Source: Paulinella micropora (Eukaryota; Cercozoa; Imbricatea; Euglyphida). Taken from it: a stretch of DNA of 64,000 bases. Of this stretch, positions 28,753 to 37,669 are shown piece by piece. Each line of letters begins with the position of its first letter. Position 1 is the stretch's first letter. The stretch covers positions 19,186-83,185 of the forward strand of contig BJOX01000015.1 in assembly GCA_009731375.1 (NCBI GenBank), read 5' to 3'. The position numbers and the translations under genes were made by a program. The notes under the pieces were generated by a model, which saw only the letters and a program-made list of their open reading frames with translations, ran no database searches and was not told where the DNA came from.

Positions 28753-29263
28753 TTATAAATCTAAATTATTTCTTACATTTGCCAACAAATCATTTTGATT
28801 TTCAACCCTCATTTTATTGCTTTCATTTTGTTTGTCGTAAGCAATGTATTTTATGAGGGATTTATTGAATGTAAGCTCCTCTATATCAATTCTATCAAAA
28901 ATTTTATCTTGTATGGCAAGTCCAAATTCTGATCTGTATTCTTTCCTCCAACTATAAAATAATTTCAGTTCTCTTCCCTTCTTTACTTGTATAATTCTTC
29001 TTTTTTGTCTCGCCATTCTATCATTTTCGATATTTTTGTCATCTTTTTCTAACCTCTTGAGCATAATTTCAATGGCGAACAATTTTACTAAGTCTGGTCG
29101 CTTTTTTTCAATCAACAAATCAATTTCCCTGTCTATTTTTAACTCTTTCTTCAGAAACTATTTTATCCTTCTTTAGTTTTTCTTTTCCCCGCTTACTCGT
29201 CTCATAAATTTCTACCCAATCTTCTTTCGTTCTTTGTTCTTTCGTGATAAAGCTTTCGCTCAT
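28753..29263 (-). pseudogene. Homologue of the 167-aa left-end gene, frameshifted and inverted
   Basis: Two minus-strand frames, 29263-29120 (MSESFITK..., KEDWVE, SEER) and 29118-28753 (LLIEKKRPD, FNKS), together align with the E1 167-aa protein. A single-base shift near 29125-29135, in a run around AAAAATAGACAGGG, separates them. In E1 the gene points inward on the plus strand; here it points outward to the left TIR. It could be a true pseudogene or a sequencing indel. Function unknown. Confidence 0.65.
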
Positions 29264-29575
29264 TCTCAAATTATGCGATAATGCGCAAGCGCGCTGTCGC
29301 TTTGTGGCGACGGATAAAAAAAAGTCAAGGGACAACTTTTTCGTATTCAAATGCTAAAATTTCTATAACTATTACCATTTTATCGTTCTACTCTAATTTT
29401 TTCCAATTTTTTCTTATCTGGATTTTTTCACCAGAATTTCTATCAGTCAAATATTGTAGCCAATTGTGTAGAAGAGTTTTTTTACCTCGTGCTTTTTCAT
29501 TCTGCCACTTTTTCAGAATTCCCAAAGTGGCTAAGACAAGAAGTCCAAACCCTTGCTGTTTCTGTGTGTTGCAGG
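29264..29575. promoter_or_regulatory. Divergent upstream region
   Basis: It separates the minus-strand left-end gene from the plus-strand spliced gene, so it probably holds both promoters. Features seen: a GTCGC/GCGAC stem at about 29297-29314, and a pyrimidine-rich stretch ending TTGCAG directly before the ATG at 29576, which could be a 3' splice site of a leader intron. Confidence 0.35.
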
Positions 29576-30270
29576 ATGTCGGACAACGAGCCTGAAGAGG
29601 AGCGACACGACAACACAGAGCAGGAAGAGCCTGAAAATGAGGTAATTTAGTTCCTATTTGTTTTATGTGTATGCGGTTTCTTGTATAGGGTGCTATGGCA
29701 CTGCTGGAGGCACAGCAAGAAGCACAGGACGCACGCGATGCACGTGTTCTGATAATAAGTTTATTTTTTTTCTTTCCTTTATGTGTGTGTATGTGTAGCA
29801 AACCGATGAAAAAACGACACCAGACCAAGCAGTTGCGGTAATCATTTTTTTCTGTTGTTTGGTTTTTATCGTATACCGAATTAGGGAATCACTGATGGTG
29901 TAAGTAATGTATCACTTGAGCAACCTGATTGGAATAGACCTAGAGGCAGTAGAAAAAAAGGGGCAAAAAAGGTGGTAGACCAGAGGGTAGCCGTAACGTT
30001 GTTATCAGAATTAGTGATGTTCATGTCGTAATTAACAAGGAGGCTGGCGAGGCGAAGTGGTCTTTCGCAGAAAAGCCCAATTCTATTTCAGTTGTCGTGT
30101 GGGGGTTTCGCTCGCCACCAGCAGAAATTTCCAACTACATTGTTGTTTTGGTGGGTAATGGCGAACCAGATTCTGTTATTATGGTAAGATCTTGGCCCAA
30201 CGTCGCAGAAATAGTCTCACATTTCGGCAGGCCCGTCAGAACTATTTATAAAGCATATCAGGTTGCTTAA
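29576..30270 (+). CDS. Putative five-exon gene, 164 aa
   Basis: No single frame covers this region, but four short GT-AG introns, all in phase 0, give one open product. Exons: 29576-29641, 29689-29745, 29799-29837, 29885-29899, 29953-30270. Introns are 47-53 nt. Donors are GTAATT, GTTCTG (weak), GTAATC and GTAAGT. Acceptors follow T-rich tracts except the last. The product has an acidic N-terminus, a KKRGKKGGRPEG basic patch and a folded C-terminal domain. Its 164 aa and its position match the intronless 162-aa E1 gene (8040-8528). Exon 2/3 borders are the least certain. The family was not recognised. Confidence 0.55.
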
Positions 30271-30386
30271 TTAAATCAGTTGTTAAGAATAGCATTTTCT
30301 TCTAGATCGATATTAATGATATGTTAAACAAATACTAATCTGGAAGAGAATGTTATTCCAAATGTTTCGTTTTAATTTATTTTTTA

Positions 30387-31385
30387 TTAAAGGTCCAACT
30401 TTTCAACTTTCTTTTTGATTCTAGCACTGCTCCGTATGTTTTCCGGTTTCACATTCAATGATTTTAATAAATTAATATTTTTTTTCTCTTTTGTAATTTG
30501 TTTTACTTTTTCCGATAACTGCTCCTTCGGTTCTTCTTCTTTATGGTGCTCTTCAACATTAGTCTTTAATAATTCTGACGGTCGGACTAAGTCTTCTTCT
30601 GATAGTATAACTTTGAAGCCTTTCCGGCCCTTAACCTTGAATATAGTTTTACTGAATTGTTTATCACCTTTAGAAAAAATAGTTCTTTCTAATTCCTTCC
30701 TTACTCTTGTTCCTTTAGGGAATTCATTAATTAAAGGATTTCTGCATATTTCTTGAGTGTTTTTTTCAGTCCCTTCAAAAACATTAATCGGAACTGCTTT
30801 AATTGTTGTATGATATGTTTTATTATAAGCATCAACAACCTCATGAATAATAGGAACCCATTGAAAATTCTCATTAAATTCCCATATTAAGTTTAATTCA
30901 TTTCGTATTGTTCTAATAAACCTATCAATTATACCCATTGTTCTGTGATCGCCTACTTGGACAGTCCTATGTTCAATATTATTTTGTCTAAAATATTCAG
31001 CCACTTGTCCTTTGAATTCACCACCATTATCTGAAGTAATTCTTTCAGGAACTTTTTTTGTAAATATTTTTATTAACCCTTCTAAGACATAACCAGTTGT
31101 TTTATTTTTGACTGGCTCAATCCACCCACGACGGCTATATATATCAATAGCAACAAATCCAAAATTATAGTTAGCATTACCTTTCTTTGTTGCAACCTTT
31201 GACATATCCATTAAATCAATAAATACTTGACTTAGTGGTTTTGCTTCTGGCGATGTTATCGTGTTCCATATCTTAGCGGGCTTTGATTGAAAATGTATTT
31301 CTGCCACTTCTTCAAGTTTTTCTTTCCGCTCTGTCTGCTCAGGAGTTTCTTGTTGTTGTTGCTGATTTGTGTGCTTATTATCCAT
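30387..31385 (-). CDS. Retroviral-type (rve) integrase, 332 aa
   Basis: An intact copy of the enzyme that inserts the element. RNase-H-like core: VFIDLMDM (D57), ITSDNGGEF (D119), MGIIDRF (D154). The D119 to D154 spacing of 35 equals that of the usual D to E pair, but the third residue is Asp, as in E1. The C-terminal part has the basic/beta segment KGTRVRKEL...FKVKGRKGFKVILSEEDLVRP, then a Lys/Glu-rich tail ending KVEKLDL. Its start ATG directly abuts paired-hairpin repeat D, while in E1 the corresponding ATG overlaps the upstream stop codon. Roughly half of positions match E1. Confidence 0.92.
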   Translation of the reverse strand: MDNKHTNQQQQQETPEQTERKEKLEEVAEIHFQSKPAKIWNTITSPEAKPLSQVFIDLMDMSKVATKKGNANYNFGFVAIDIYSRRGWIEPVKNKTTGYVLEGLIKIFTKKVPERITSDNGGEFKGQVAEYFRQNNIEHRTVQVGDHRTMGIIDRFIRTIRNELNLIWEFNENFQWVPIIHEVVDAYNKTYHTTIKAVPINVFEGTEKNTQEICRNPLINEFPKGTRVRKELERTIFSKGDKQFSKTIFKVKGRKGFKVILSEEDLVRPSELLKTNVEEHHKEEEPKEQLSEKVKQITKEKKNINLLKSLNVKPENIRSSARIKKKVEKLDL

Positions 31386-31506
31386 GATATTTTAGAATTG
31401 CGTTTCGTGCTCCGCACTCTCTCTTATTCTAAAACATCGTTTTTTCTTTTTCTTTTTATTTAATCGCAGACGATGTTTGTTGAAGACGTAGTCTGAAACA
31501 AATATC
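31386..31506. repeat. Paired-hairpin junction repeat D
   Basis: Hairpin 1 (31386-31438) has a perfect stem GATATTTTAGAAT/ATTCTAAAACATC. Hairpin 2 (31472-31506) has GATGTTTGTTGAAGAC and an imperfect partner ending AAATATC. On the minus strand it supplies the TGA stop of the 172-aa gene and ends directly at the integrase ATG. E1 has no repeat here. Confidence 0.9.
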
Positions 31507-32023
31507 AAAATTTTAAAAACCCTCTATCTATTTCATTATTTTTTTCTTTCTTGCTTGGCTTCTCTGCTTGATTATAAACATTAACTGATATGTTCGACTT
31601 CTTACCATTTCCTTTCTTAGATTTAGGCTTCGGCTCTTCTTCACTTTCTTCACTTTCGCTTTCGCTCTCATCAGGCTCAGGCACAGGCTTTTTACTTACT
31701 TTCTTCTTTGCTTCCGCTTTCTTTCTTCTTATTTTCATCTTAGCCATCTTTTCGGCAATGATATCAGTAAAATCACATTCTTCATCGCTCTCACTGCTTT
31801 CTTCTGGTGTATCATCTTGGTCTTTTCCATTAATAATATCATTAGCAACACCCATTTCAGCCATGCGGTTTATCTTTTCCTCCATCTCTTCATCATCGCC
31901 TACATAAGCCTTCCTACACTTTGCTAATTTCTCTTTTGCTATTTCAACCTTATGTTGCTTTTTGCTCTTAATACTTTCCACGGCCTTACCCCAATTCTTG
32001 CGACTTGCTTCGGGAGACGGCAT
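31505..32023 (-). CDS. Lys/Glu-rich protein of unknown function, 172 aa
   Basis: Homologue of the E1 173-aa protein: same MPS.EAS..NWGKAV start, Asp/Glu/Ser-rich block, Lys/Pro block, and ISVNVYN...FLKF end. The central part is poorly conserved, as expected for a disordered linker. Its TGA stop is part of paired-hairpin repeat D, which separates it from the integrase gene. It is likely co-transcribed with integrase. No domain was recognised. Its start is 60 bp from the divergent fibre gene, with AT-rich promoter-like sequence between. Confidence 0.75.
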   Translation of the reverse strand: MPSPEASRKNWGKAVESIKSKKQHKVEIAKEKLAKCRKAYVGDDEEMEEKINRMAEMGVANDIINGKDQDDTPEESSESDEECDFTDIIAEKMAKMKIRRKKAEAKKKVSKKPVPEPDESESESEESEEEPKPKSKKGNGKKSNISVNVYNQAEKPSKKEKNNEIDRGFLKF

Positions 32024-32083
32024 TTATACTAAGATTATCATATTTTAGTATTTTTTTAAATAAATAAATAATTAATTAATATA

Positions 32084-35000
32084 ATGTCCCAATATAAATC
32101 ATTACTTGGCCTTAATGAGTTGGCTGTTGATAGTCTAAACATACTTAACTTAGATTTAACGAACACAAACATAGTCGGTCTGAATACAGACAGAGTGCCA
32201 GAAGATGATGACCCCGTAAATCTTTATTACACTGACGACCGATTTGACACACGTCTCGCTTTAAAATTAACGACTGATGTCAAAGAAGGAAAAAATTTAT
32301 ACTATACAGAGCAACGAGTAAGGGACAACGACGAAGTCAAAGCCTCAACTCAACACAGAAGCAATACTTCCAATCCGCACCAAACCAGTTTATATAATTT
32401 GATAGACACAAACATATTTGCACAAGCGAGCGGACAATACTTAACTTACAACGATGTAGAAGGCAAATGGAAGAATACTGCCCTTGGTTCAATTGATACA
32501 CTTTCAGATGTGGTTATAACCGCACCAATAGCAATGAATAGTTATCTAACATATAATTCAATAAACTGGGTAAATAAAACATTTCCTATAAATGTTGATG
32601 AAACAGGCAACATTAGTATGGGAAGGAAGAATATAACAGGAGTTAATTTACTAAATGACAAAGGCGTTGATGAATGGATATTTGAGCATAATGATAATAA
32701 TAATAAGGTGTCAGCAGCTGGAAGTATAGATAGCCACAGCGATGTGACAATAACAGGCTTCCCAGCAGATAATCAACTGATTATGTATAGCACGGGGCAA
32801 TGGAGAAACACCACACCACCCTTTCTGAGATTAGACGGCACCACGACTATGACGGGGGCACTAAATATGAATAGTCAAAACATTACAAATGTAAATCAAC
32901 TAAATGGTAGGGCTATCACAACTTGCTATCAGAGCACGACTCCAACAATGCAAAGTGCCAGCAAGTGGAAGTATTGATACACATAGCGATGTGATTATAA
33001 CAACAGCAACAGATAATCAACTACTTATTTATAGCACAGGACAATGGCGAAATGTGTCATCACCCTTTCTTAGATTAGACGGCACGGCTAGTATGACGGG
33101 AGCATTAAGTATGGGGGGTTATGCTATTTCAGGGGCTTCAACATATAATGGAATTAATCTAGCAAATCTAGCAGTTGATGGTTCGGTTGTCAAACTAACA
33201 GGAGACCAAACAATAGCAGGAAACAAAAAATTTACATCAACTTTGGAAGTAAGTGGTTCATCCAATCCAACTACTTTTGACGGTATTGGCATAGCCTTTG
33301 ATACAAAAATAGGAATGATTGCAGCACAAAAAACAGCAACAGCGACTTGGTATCCAATACAAATAACGGGTTCGTATGTTGAGTTATATTCAGGTAATAC
33401 TTTAATTATAACCGCAACTGGAACAACATTAAGTTTGAATAACAACAAAATAACGAACTTGGCGGACCCTTCCGCTTCAACAGATGGAGCAAATAAAAAC
33501 TATGTTGATACCAATTTCGTTAAACTAACAACAGACCAAACCATAGCAGGAACTAAAACATTTAACAATCAAATTTTAAGGGGCACTAACCTAGTACCAA
33601 CATTAGCAGACCATGGGGCAAATAAAAAATATGTTGATGATAATTGTGTGAAACTAACAGGAGACCAAACAATAACAGGAATTAAAACATTCAACGGGAC
33701 AAGCACTGCGATAAAATATCTGACTTTAACGAACAATACAGATTTTAATAATCAAACTATCACTAATGGCGGAAATATAACATATAATGGGGCGAGGATA
33801 TTAAACCAAAATGGAGGAGATATATTCTTTTCACAGACATCAGGCGATTATCAGTATTTCTTATTTACTCTAAATACCGCTACAAGTGGAACCGCGAACC
33901 AACGAGGTTATGTATTCACGAATGTAGCATTTGATGCAAAAGGGGCGGGACTTTATATTTCAAAACTTTTGGATAATAAAAGTGCTTCGTCTGACATTGT
34001 CCGTTTTAACAATGCTGGCGGTATGCGGTTTTATGGTGCTTTGGATATGAACTCAAACAACATAACAAATGGCGGAACAATAACAGGAACAACAATTACT
34101 TCAACCGCGGGAGTATCAACAACAACACTCACGGCGAGTGGATTAATAACGGCAGATAGCGGTTGTAAGTTATCTATTCAAAATAAAGTAGATGGAGGAA
34201 ATGGGCAGGGTATATTTCTGTGGGATACAGACAACTCAGGATGGGGAATTTATATGGCTCAGCCAGGGGCAGGTAAAAGTCTATCTGGGGGGTCTGCGGT
34301 CGCAGGCAACGATATTTCAGGCTTTGCTGTAAGATTTAGGTCTGGTTTTGCTTCGGCGGATGGTTTTGTGTGGGAAAATTCTAATGAACAATTGTTAATG
34401 TCATTGAATGGGGCAAACGGGACTTTATGGACGAAAGGATTAATAACGGCTAGTGCGGGAATTACATATTCTGGGTTGCTAACGACCACAACTACTAATG
34501 GAGCGAAAATAGGAATTCAAGGACAAACAGATGGAGGTAGCAGTAGAGGAATATTTATTTGGGATACTGGTGATCCAGCGTGGGGAATTTATATGTCTCA
34601 GTCTGGGACAAATAAAGCATTAAGTGGAACAGGAACAGCACCAGCAGGAGGAGGCGGATGATTAACTTCTTATGCTATTAGATTTAGAGTGAATAATTCT
34701 TCAACGAGTGGGTTCATATGGGAGAATAGTTTAAATACTGCTTTAATGTCATTAAGAGCGAGCGATGGGCAATTATGGGTATTGGCTAGTCCTATCGTAT
34801 GTTCGGACAGGAGAAAAAAAGAAGACATAAAGGAATGCTTAGGCTTAGATTTTATTAATAAGTTAAATCCAGTTTGCTATCGTATGATTGACGACAACAA
34901 GAAATGTAGGACTGGCTTAATAGCACAGGAATTAGAAGAAATACTAACAGAAATGGATATGCTAGATTTTGGTGGTTTTATAAAAGAAACAATTATGGTT

Positions 35001-35261
35001 CCGTGTCCAAAGCAAAGAAAAGAATGCGAATTGAAAGGTGAAAGTATTAATCCAGAAGATGTTAAATGTGTTGATAGTGGTGATGTCAGTTATGGTATAG
35101 GTTATTCAGAGTTTATCGCCCCCTTAATTAAGGCCGTTCAACAATTATCAGAAAAGATAGTTAATTTAGAAAAAGAAAATAAACTTTTACTTAATATACT
35201 ACAAGACCAAACCAACCAATTAGCAGAAATCAGAGTGACCGTTCTTGATAATGTCAAATAA
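32084..35261 (+). pseudogene. Fibre-like S74-domain protein, broken
   Basis: Same architecture as the E1 fibre (RFD repeats, LTGDQTIAG repeats, GIF.WDT modules, S74 chaperone SDRRKKEDI, TGLIAQELEEIL), but only about 1059 codons long, with fewer repeats. A frameshift lies near 32950 (frame changes between ...GQSA and VPASGSID segments). An in-frame TGA at 34659-34661 replaces a Gly codon in a GGAGGAGGCGGA run. The chaperone end (34689-35261) is otherwise intact and about 95% identical to E1. Start and 5' codons match E1 (SQYKSLLGL). Probably non-functional unless these are sequencing errors. Confidence 0.85.
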
Positions 35262-35605
35262 TACAACTAGACTTCACAGACCCCCGCCTATTATGGATAT
35301 GGATGGTGAACTAACTCCCGAATTAAAGTCTCGTGTTCTTGAAGTAGAACTAAAGACTGAGGAAAAAAAAAATAGAGCACGAATTGGAAGATAACTGGAA
35401 TTGTTGTTGTATAAAAAACAGACCAACCGACAGCAGACTTATTAAATACTTATTTCAAATGGGTATCATTATCGCCATGATAACCCTTTGCATCGTAAGG
35501 CTATCGGAAAAGAACTTACCTTGCGAGGTTGCTAACACTTATGTCGGAATCCTAACATTGCTTATCGGCATTTGCCTTCCATCGCCTTCTAGTTCAAAGA
35601 AATGA
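35251..35605 (+). pseudogene. Small membrane protein, frameshifted
   Basis: Nearly identical to E1 14315-14665. The poly-A run in GAGGAAAAAAAA is extended to 10 A, shifting the frame after about 40 codons. The downstream part with both hydrophobic segments is open from 35384. A homopolymer indel may be real or a sequencing error. It overlaps the fibre 3' end by 11 bp and the antisense Cys-rich gene by 12 bp. Confidence 0.75.
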
Positions 35606-35845
35606 ACATTCATAGGTATGTGTCATATACCATCTATTATCACCCGCACAGATTAAAGGCAAAGCCTCATCAAAACTACGACACATATTATTTCCGTTAT
35701 TTATGAAAACACACTTAAACCCTGTATCTATTCCTTGCTTTATACAATAAGCACTCTCATTCTTTTTTTCGCTTACCCGCGAGTAAAAGTCGCAGGCAGT
35801 CCGAGCAGAAATAGCCGACCACACAAACAATAATATTATTAACAT
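35594..35845 (-). CDS. Small secreted Cys-rich protein, 83 aa
   Basis: Signal peptide (MLIILLFVWSAISA) with a likely cut before RTACDF, then a 68-residue domain with six Cys in the positions shared with E1 (TACDFYSR, YCIK, FKC, MCRSFDEA, LICAGDNRWYMTH, YECSFL). It is conserved in protein sequence and intact, while the overlapping sense gene is frameshifted, so it is under its own constraint or recently active. The role is unknown; a secreted or envelope-exposed factor is one possibility. Confidence 0.7.
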   Translation of the reverse strand: MLIILLFVWSAISARTACDFYSRVSEKKNESAYCIKQGIDTGFKCVFINNGNNMCRSFDEALPLICAGDNRWYMTHTYECSFL

Positions 35846-35890
35846 TTGTATATTTTTTGCTCAAGGATTTTATAAAAATCTTTGTATATG

Positions 35891-36253
35891 ATGAGTGAGC
35901 ACAAATATCAGCGGATTATTTTTCTAAGCAATGATTTTGCTGGAGGAAGCAAAACATTTAATAAAAATATTCAAATGTCATTCACACCAACCAAAATGAA
36001 TGTAAAATTTATCCACTATATGAACGACCAGACAGAGACAAAAACCAGAATTCTTTATATGGATAGAATTGGAATTATTGAAACATTCGCTGATAGTAAT
36101 ATAGCAAACATTTCAAATCTCGGTTATAATTTGGGTGTTGTTGGATGGACAGACGGACAATATACATTTAAAGTCCTTGAAACCGACAGCGGAAATATTG
36201 ATACAGGAAATTTAGCGGGAATAATTGTTGCGTGTTTGGAATTCGTAGGCTGA
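35891..36253 (+). CDS. Conserved 120-aa beta-rich protein
   Basis: Orthologue of E1 14910-15272, differing at only about a dozen positions. The start is taken at the Met of MSEHKYQ; two further Mets lie just upstream (35882, 35888). The stop TGA (36251-36253) overlaps the first bases of paired-hairpin repeat E. It sits before the ATPase gene in the virion block. No family was recognised; a minor virion protein is a guess. Confidence 0.75.
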   Translation: MSEHKYQRIIFLSNDFAGGSKTFNKNIQMSFTPTKMNVKFIHYMNDQTETKTRILYMDRIGIIETFADSNIANISNLGYNLGVVGWTDGQYTFKVLETDSGNIDTGNLAGIIVACLEFVG

Positions 36254-36377
36254 TATTTGTTTCAGACTACGTCTTCAACAAACATCGTAAAACCATTTAA
36301 TTTCTTGTAAATGAAAAAAACGATGTTTTAGAATAAGAGAGAGAGTGCGACAGCACGAATCGCAATTCTAAAATATC
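36252..36377. repeat. Paired-hairpin junction repeat E
   Basis: Hairpin 1 (36252-36286) has GATATTTGTTTCAGAC and an imperfect partner ending AAACATC. Hairpin 2 (36322-36377) has stem GATGTTTTAGAAT/ATTCTAAAATATC. Its left end forms the TGA stop of the upstream gene and its right end touches the ATPase ATG (36378). It is close to the reverse complement of repeat D. Confidence 0.9.
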
Positions 36378-37193
36378 ATGGAGAAGATTAACAATGTCAA
36401 GGTGAAACCAGTAAAACAAGAGGGTGATGGAAACAAAAAAGCCAAGGGCTACAAGTTATTCAACGAGCCGTATGCCAACATATTTCTACTCGCCCGTAAG
36501 AAGAGCGGGAAAACAATAGCACTCTTTGAAATACTGAAACTGACTACAGACAGAAAAACCCGCATTGTCATTATTGCTTCAACGATACACAAGGACTACA
36601 TTTATAAAGCAATGGTAAAGCACTTTAAGAACAGAGGAAACCCGATGGCAATATATACCTTTCTTAAATCAGATGGTGTAAATGTCATTGATTATGAGTT
36701 AGACAAACTGAACAGACAGGACGAGCAACACGAAGGAGAAGTAAAACAGGACAAAGAGGAAAGAGAGAAACCACAATTTTTATACTTTGGAAAGGAAGAA
36801 AAAAAGAAAACTACAGAACAAAAAGAACGACCCAGCAAGTATATTTCGCCAGAGGTTGTTTTTGTTTTGGACGATTTAGGGAGCGGATTAAGAGACAAGT
36901 CCGTAAGTGATTTGTTAAAAAAGATAGGACACTATAAATCCAAGGTTATTATGTCTAGTCAGTATTTGAACGACCTTAGACCAGAAGCCATTAAGCAATT
37001 TGACTATTTATTAATCTTTCCGGGCCAGTCTCAGGACAAAATGGAACTCGTGTATAAACACTTAGACTTATCTTTCGATTTTGATTATTTTCTTCAAAAG
37101 TATCACGAGGCTACAAAGGAACGATTTAATTTTCTTTATGTTTCAAGTGTTGATGACGAGTTAAGAAAAAATTTTGCTTACCGCCTGAAATAA
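36378..37193 (+). CDS. FtsK/HerA-type genome-packaging ATPase, 271 aa
   Basis: An intact orthologue of the E1 ATPase with Walker A ARKKSGKT, Walker B VVFVLDDLG and sensor SSQYLNDLRP. Differences cluster in the charged insertion between the Walker motifs. The N-terminus is one residue shorter (MEKINNVKVKP) because the paired-hairpin repeat E replaced the original upstream sequence; the ATG is the base after the repeat. Expected role: energy-driven DNA loading into the capsid. Confidence 0.93.
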   Translation: MEKINNVKVKPVKQEGDGNKKAKGYKLFNEPYANIFLLARKKSGKTIALFEILKLTTDRKTRIVIIASTIHKDYIYKAMVKHFKNRGNPMAIYTFLKSDGVNVIDYELDKLNRQDEQHEGEVKQDKEEREKPQFLYFGKEEKKKTTEQKERPSKYISPEVVFVLDDLGSGLRDKSVSDLLKKIGHYKSKVIMSSQYLNDLRPEAIKQFDYLLIFPGQSQDKMELVYKHLDLSFDFDYFLQKYHEATKERFNFLYVSSVDDELRKNFAYRLK

Positions 37194-37228
37194 TATTTTT
37201 ATATAATTTTTTTTTAAATGTATATTAT

Positions 37229-37540
37229 ATGCCAGTATCGCCAGTGATAATTTCACAACCATCAGGATATAACATCGGATACAATCCATCAATGCCACAG
37301 AAGGGAGGAAAAAAGAAAACTAAGAAGAAGGGATGCGGGAAAAAGGGGGGAAAGATTAATTGGGTAAAGATTGGAAAAACTGCCACGGCTGTTGATAAAT
37401 TTCTTCGCAATAATAAGTTAATCTCTAGGACTGCGGGAGCATTAAGTAGTGTCGGGGTACCTTACGCTGGTAGTGTTGGTGCTGTAGCATCAAAACTCGG
37501 ATATGGTAAGCAACGAGGAGGTGCTGTAAAGTTTCATTAA
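37229..37540 (+). CDS. Small Gly/Lys-rich virion-type protein, 103 aa
   Basis: Orthologue of E1 16293-16616 with an identical first 28 residues, a slightly shorter Lys/Gly stretch and the same hydrophobic ...GALSSVGVPYAG...LGYGKQRGGAVKF end. It is intact. The stop TAA is followed after 5 nt by paired-hairpin repeat F. Probably a minor virion or core protein by layout and position. Confidence 0.75.
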   Translation: MPVSPVIISQPSGYNIGYNPSMPQKGGKKKTKKKGCGKKGGKINWVKIGKTATAVDKFLRNNKLISRTAGALSSVGVPYAGSVGAVASKLGYGKQRGGAVKFH

Positions 37541-37545
37541 ATGAT

Positions 37546-37669
37546 GATATTTGTTTCAGACTACGTCTTCAACAAACATCTTAAAACCGATTTATTTTTT
37601 CCTAAAATAAAAAAACGATGTTTTAGAATAAGCGAGAATGCGAAGCATGAAGCGCCATTCTAAAATATC
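37546..37669. repeat. Paired-hairpin junction repeat F
   Basis: Hairpin 1 (37546-37580) is the GTTTCAGAC/GTCTTCAAC type. Hairpin 2 (37617-37669) is the TTTTAGAAT/ATTCTAAAA type. The whole resembles repeat E. The next gene's usable ATGs (37638, 37647) fall inside hairpin 2. Confidence 0.88.

Noticed and set aside
8911-34661. TGA decoded as glycine in this genome
   Set aside because: Only two cases, both in decaying mobile elements, while several element genes use TGA as a plausible normal stop (for example at 16614-16616 and 36251-36253). Mutation is simpler.
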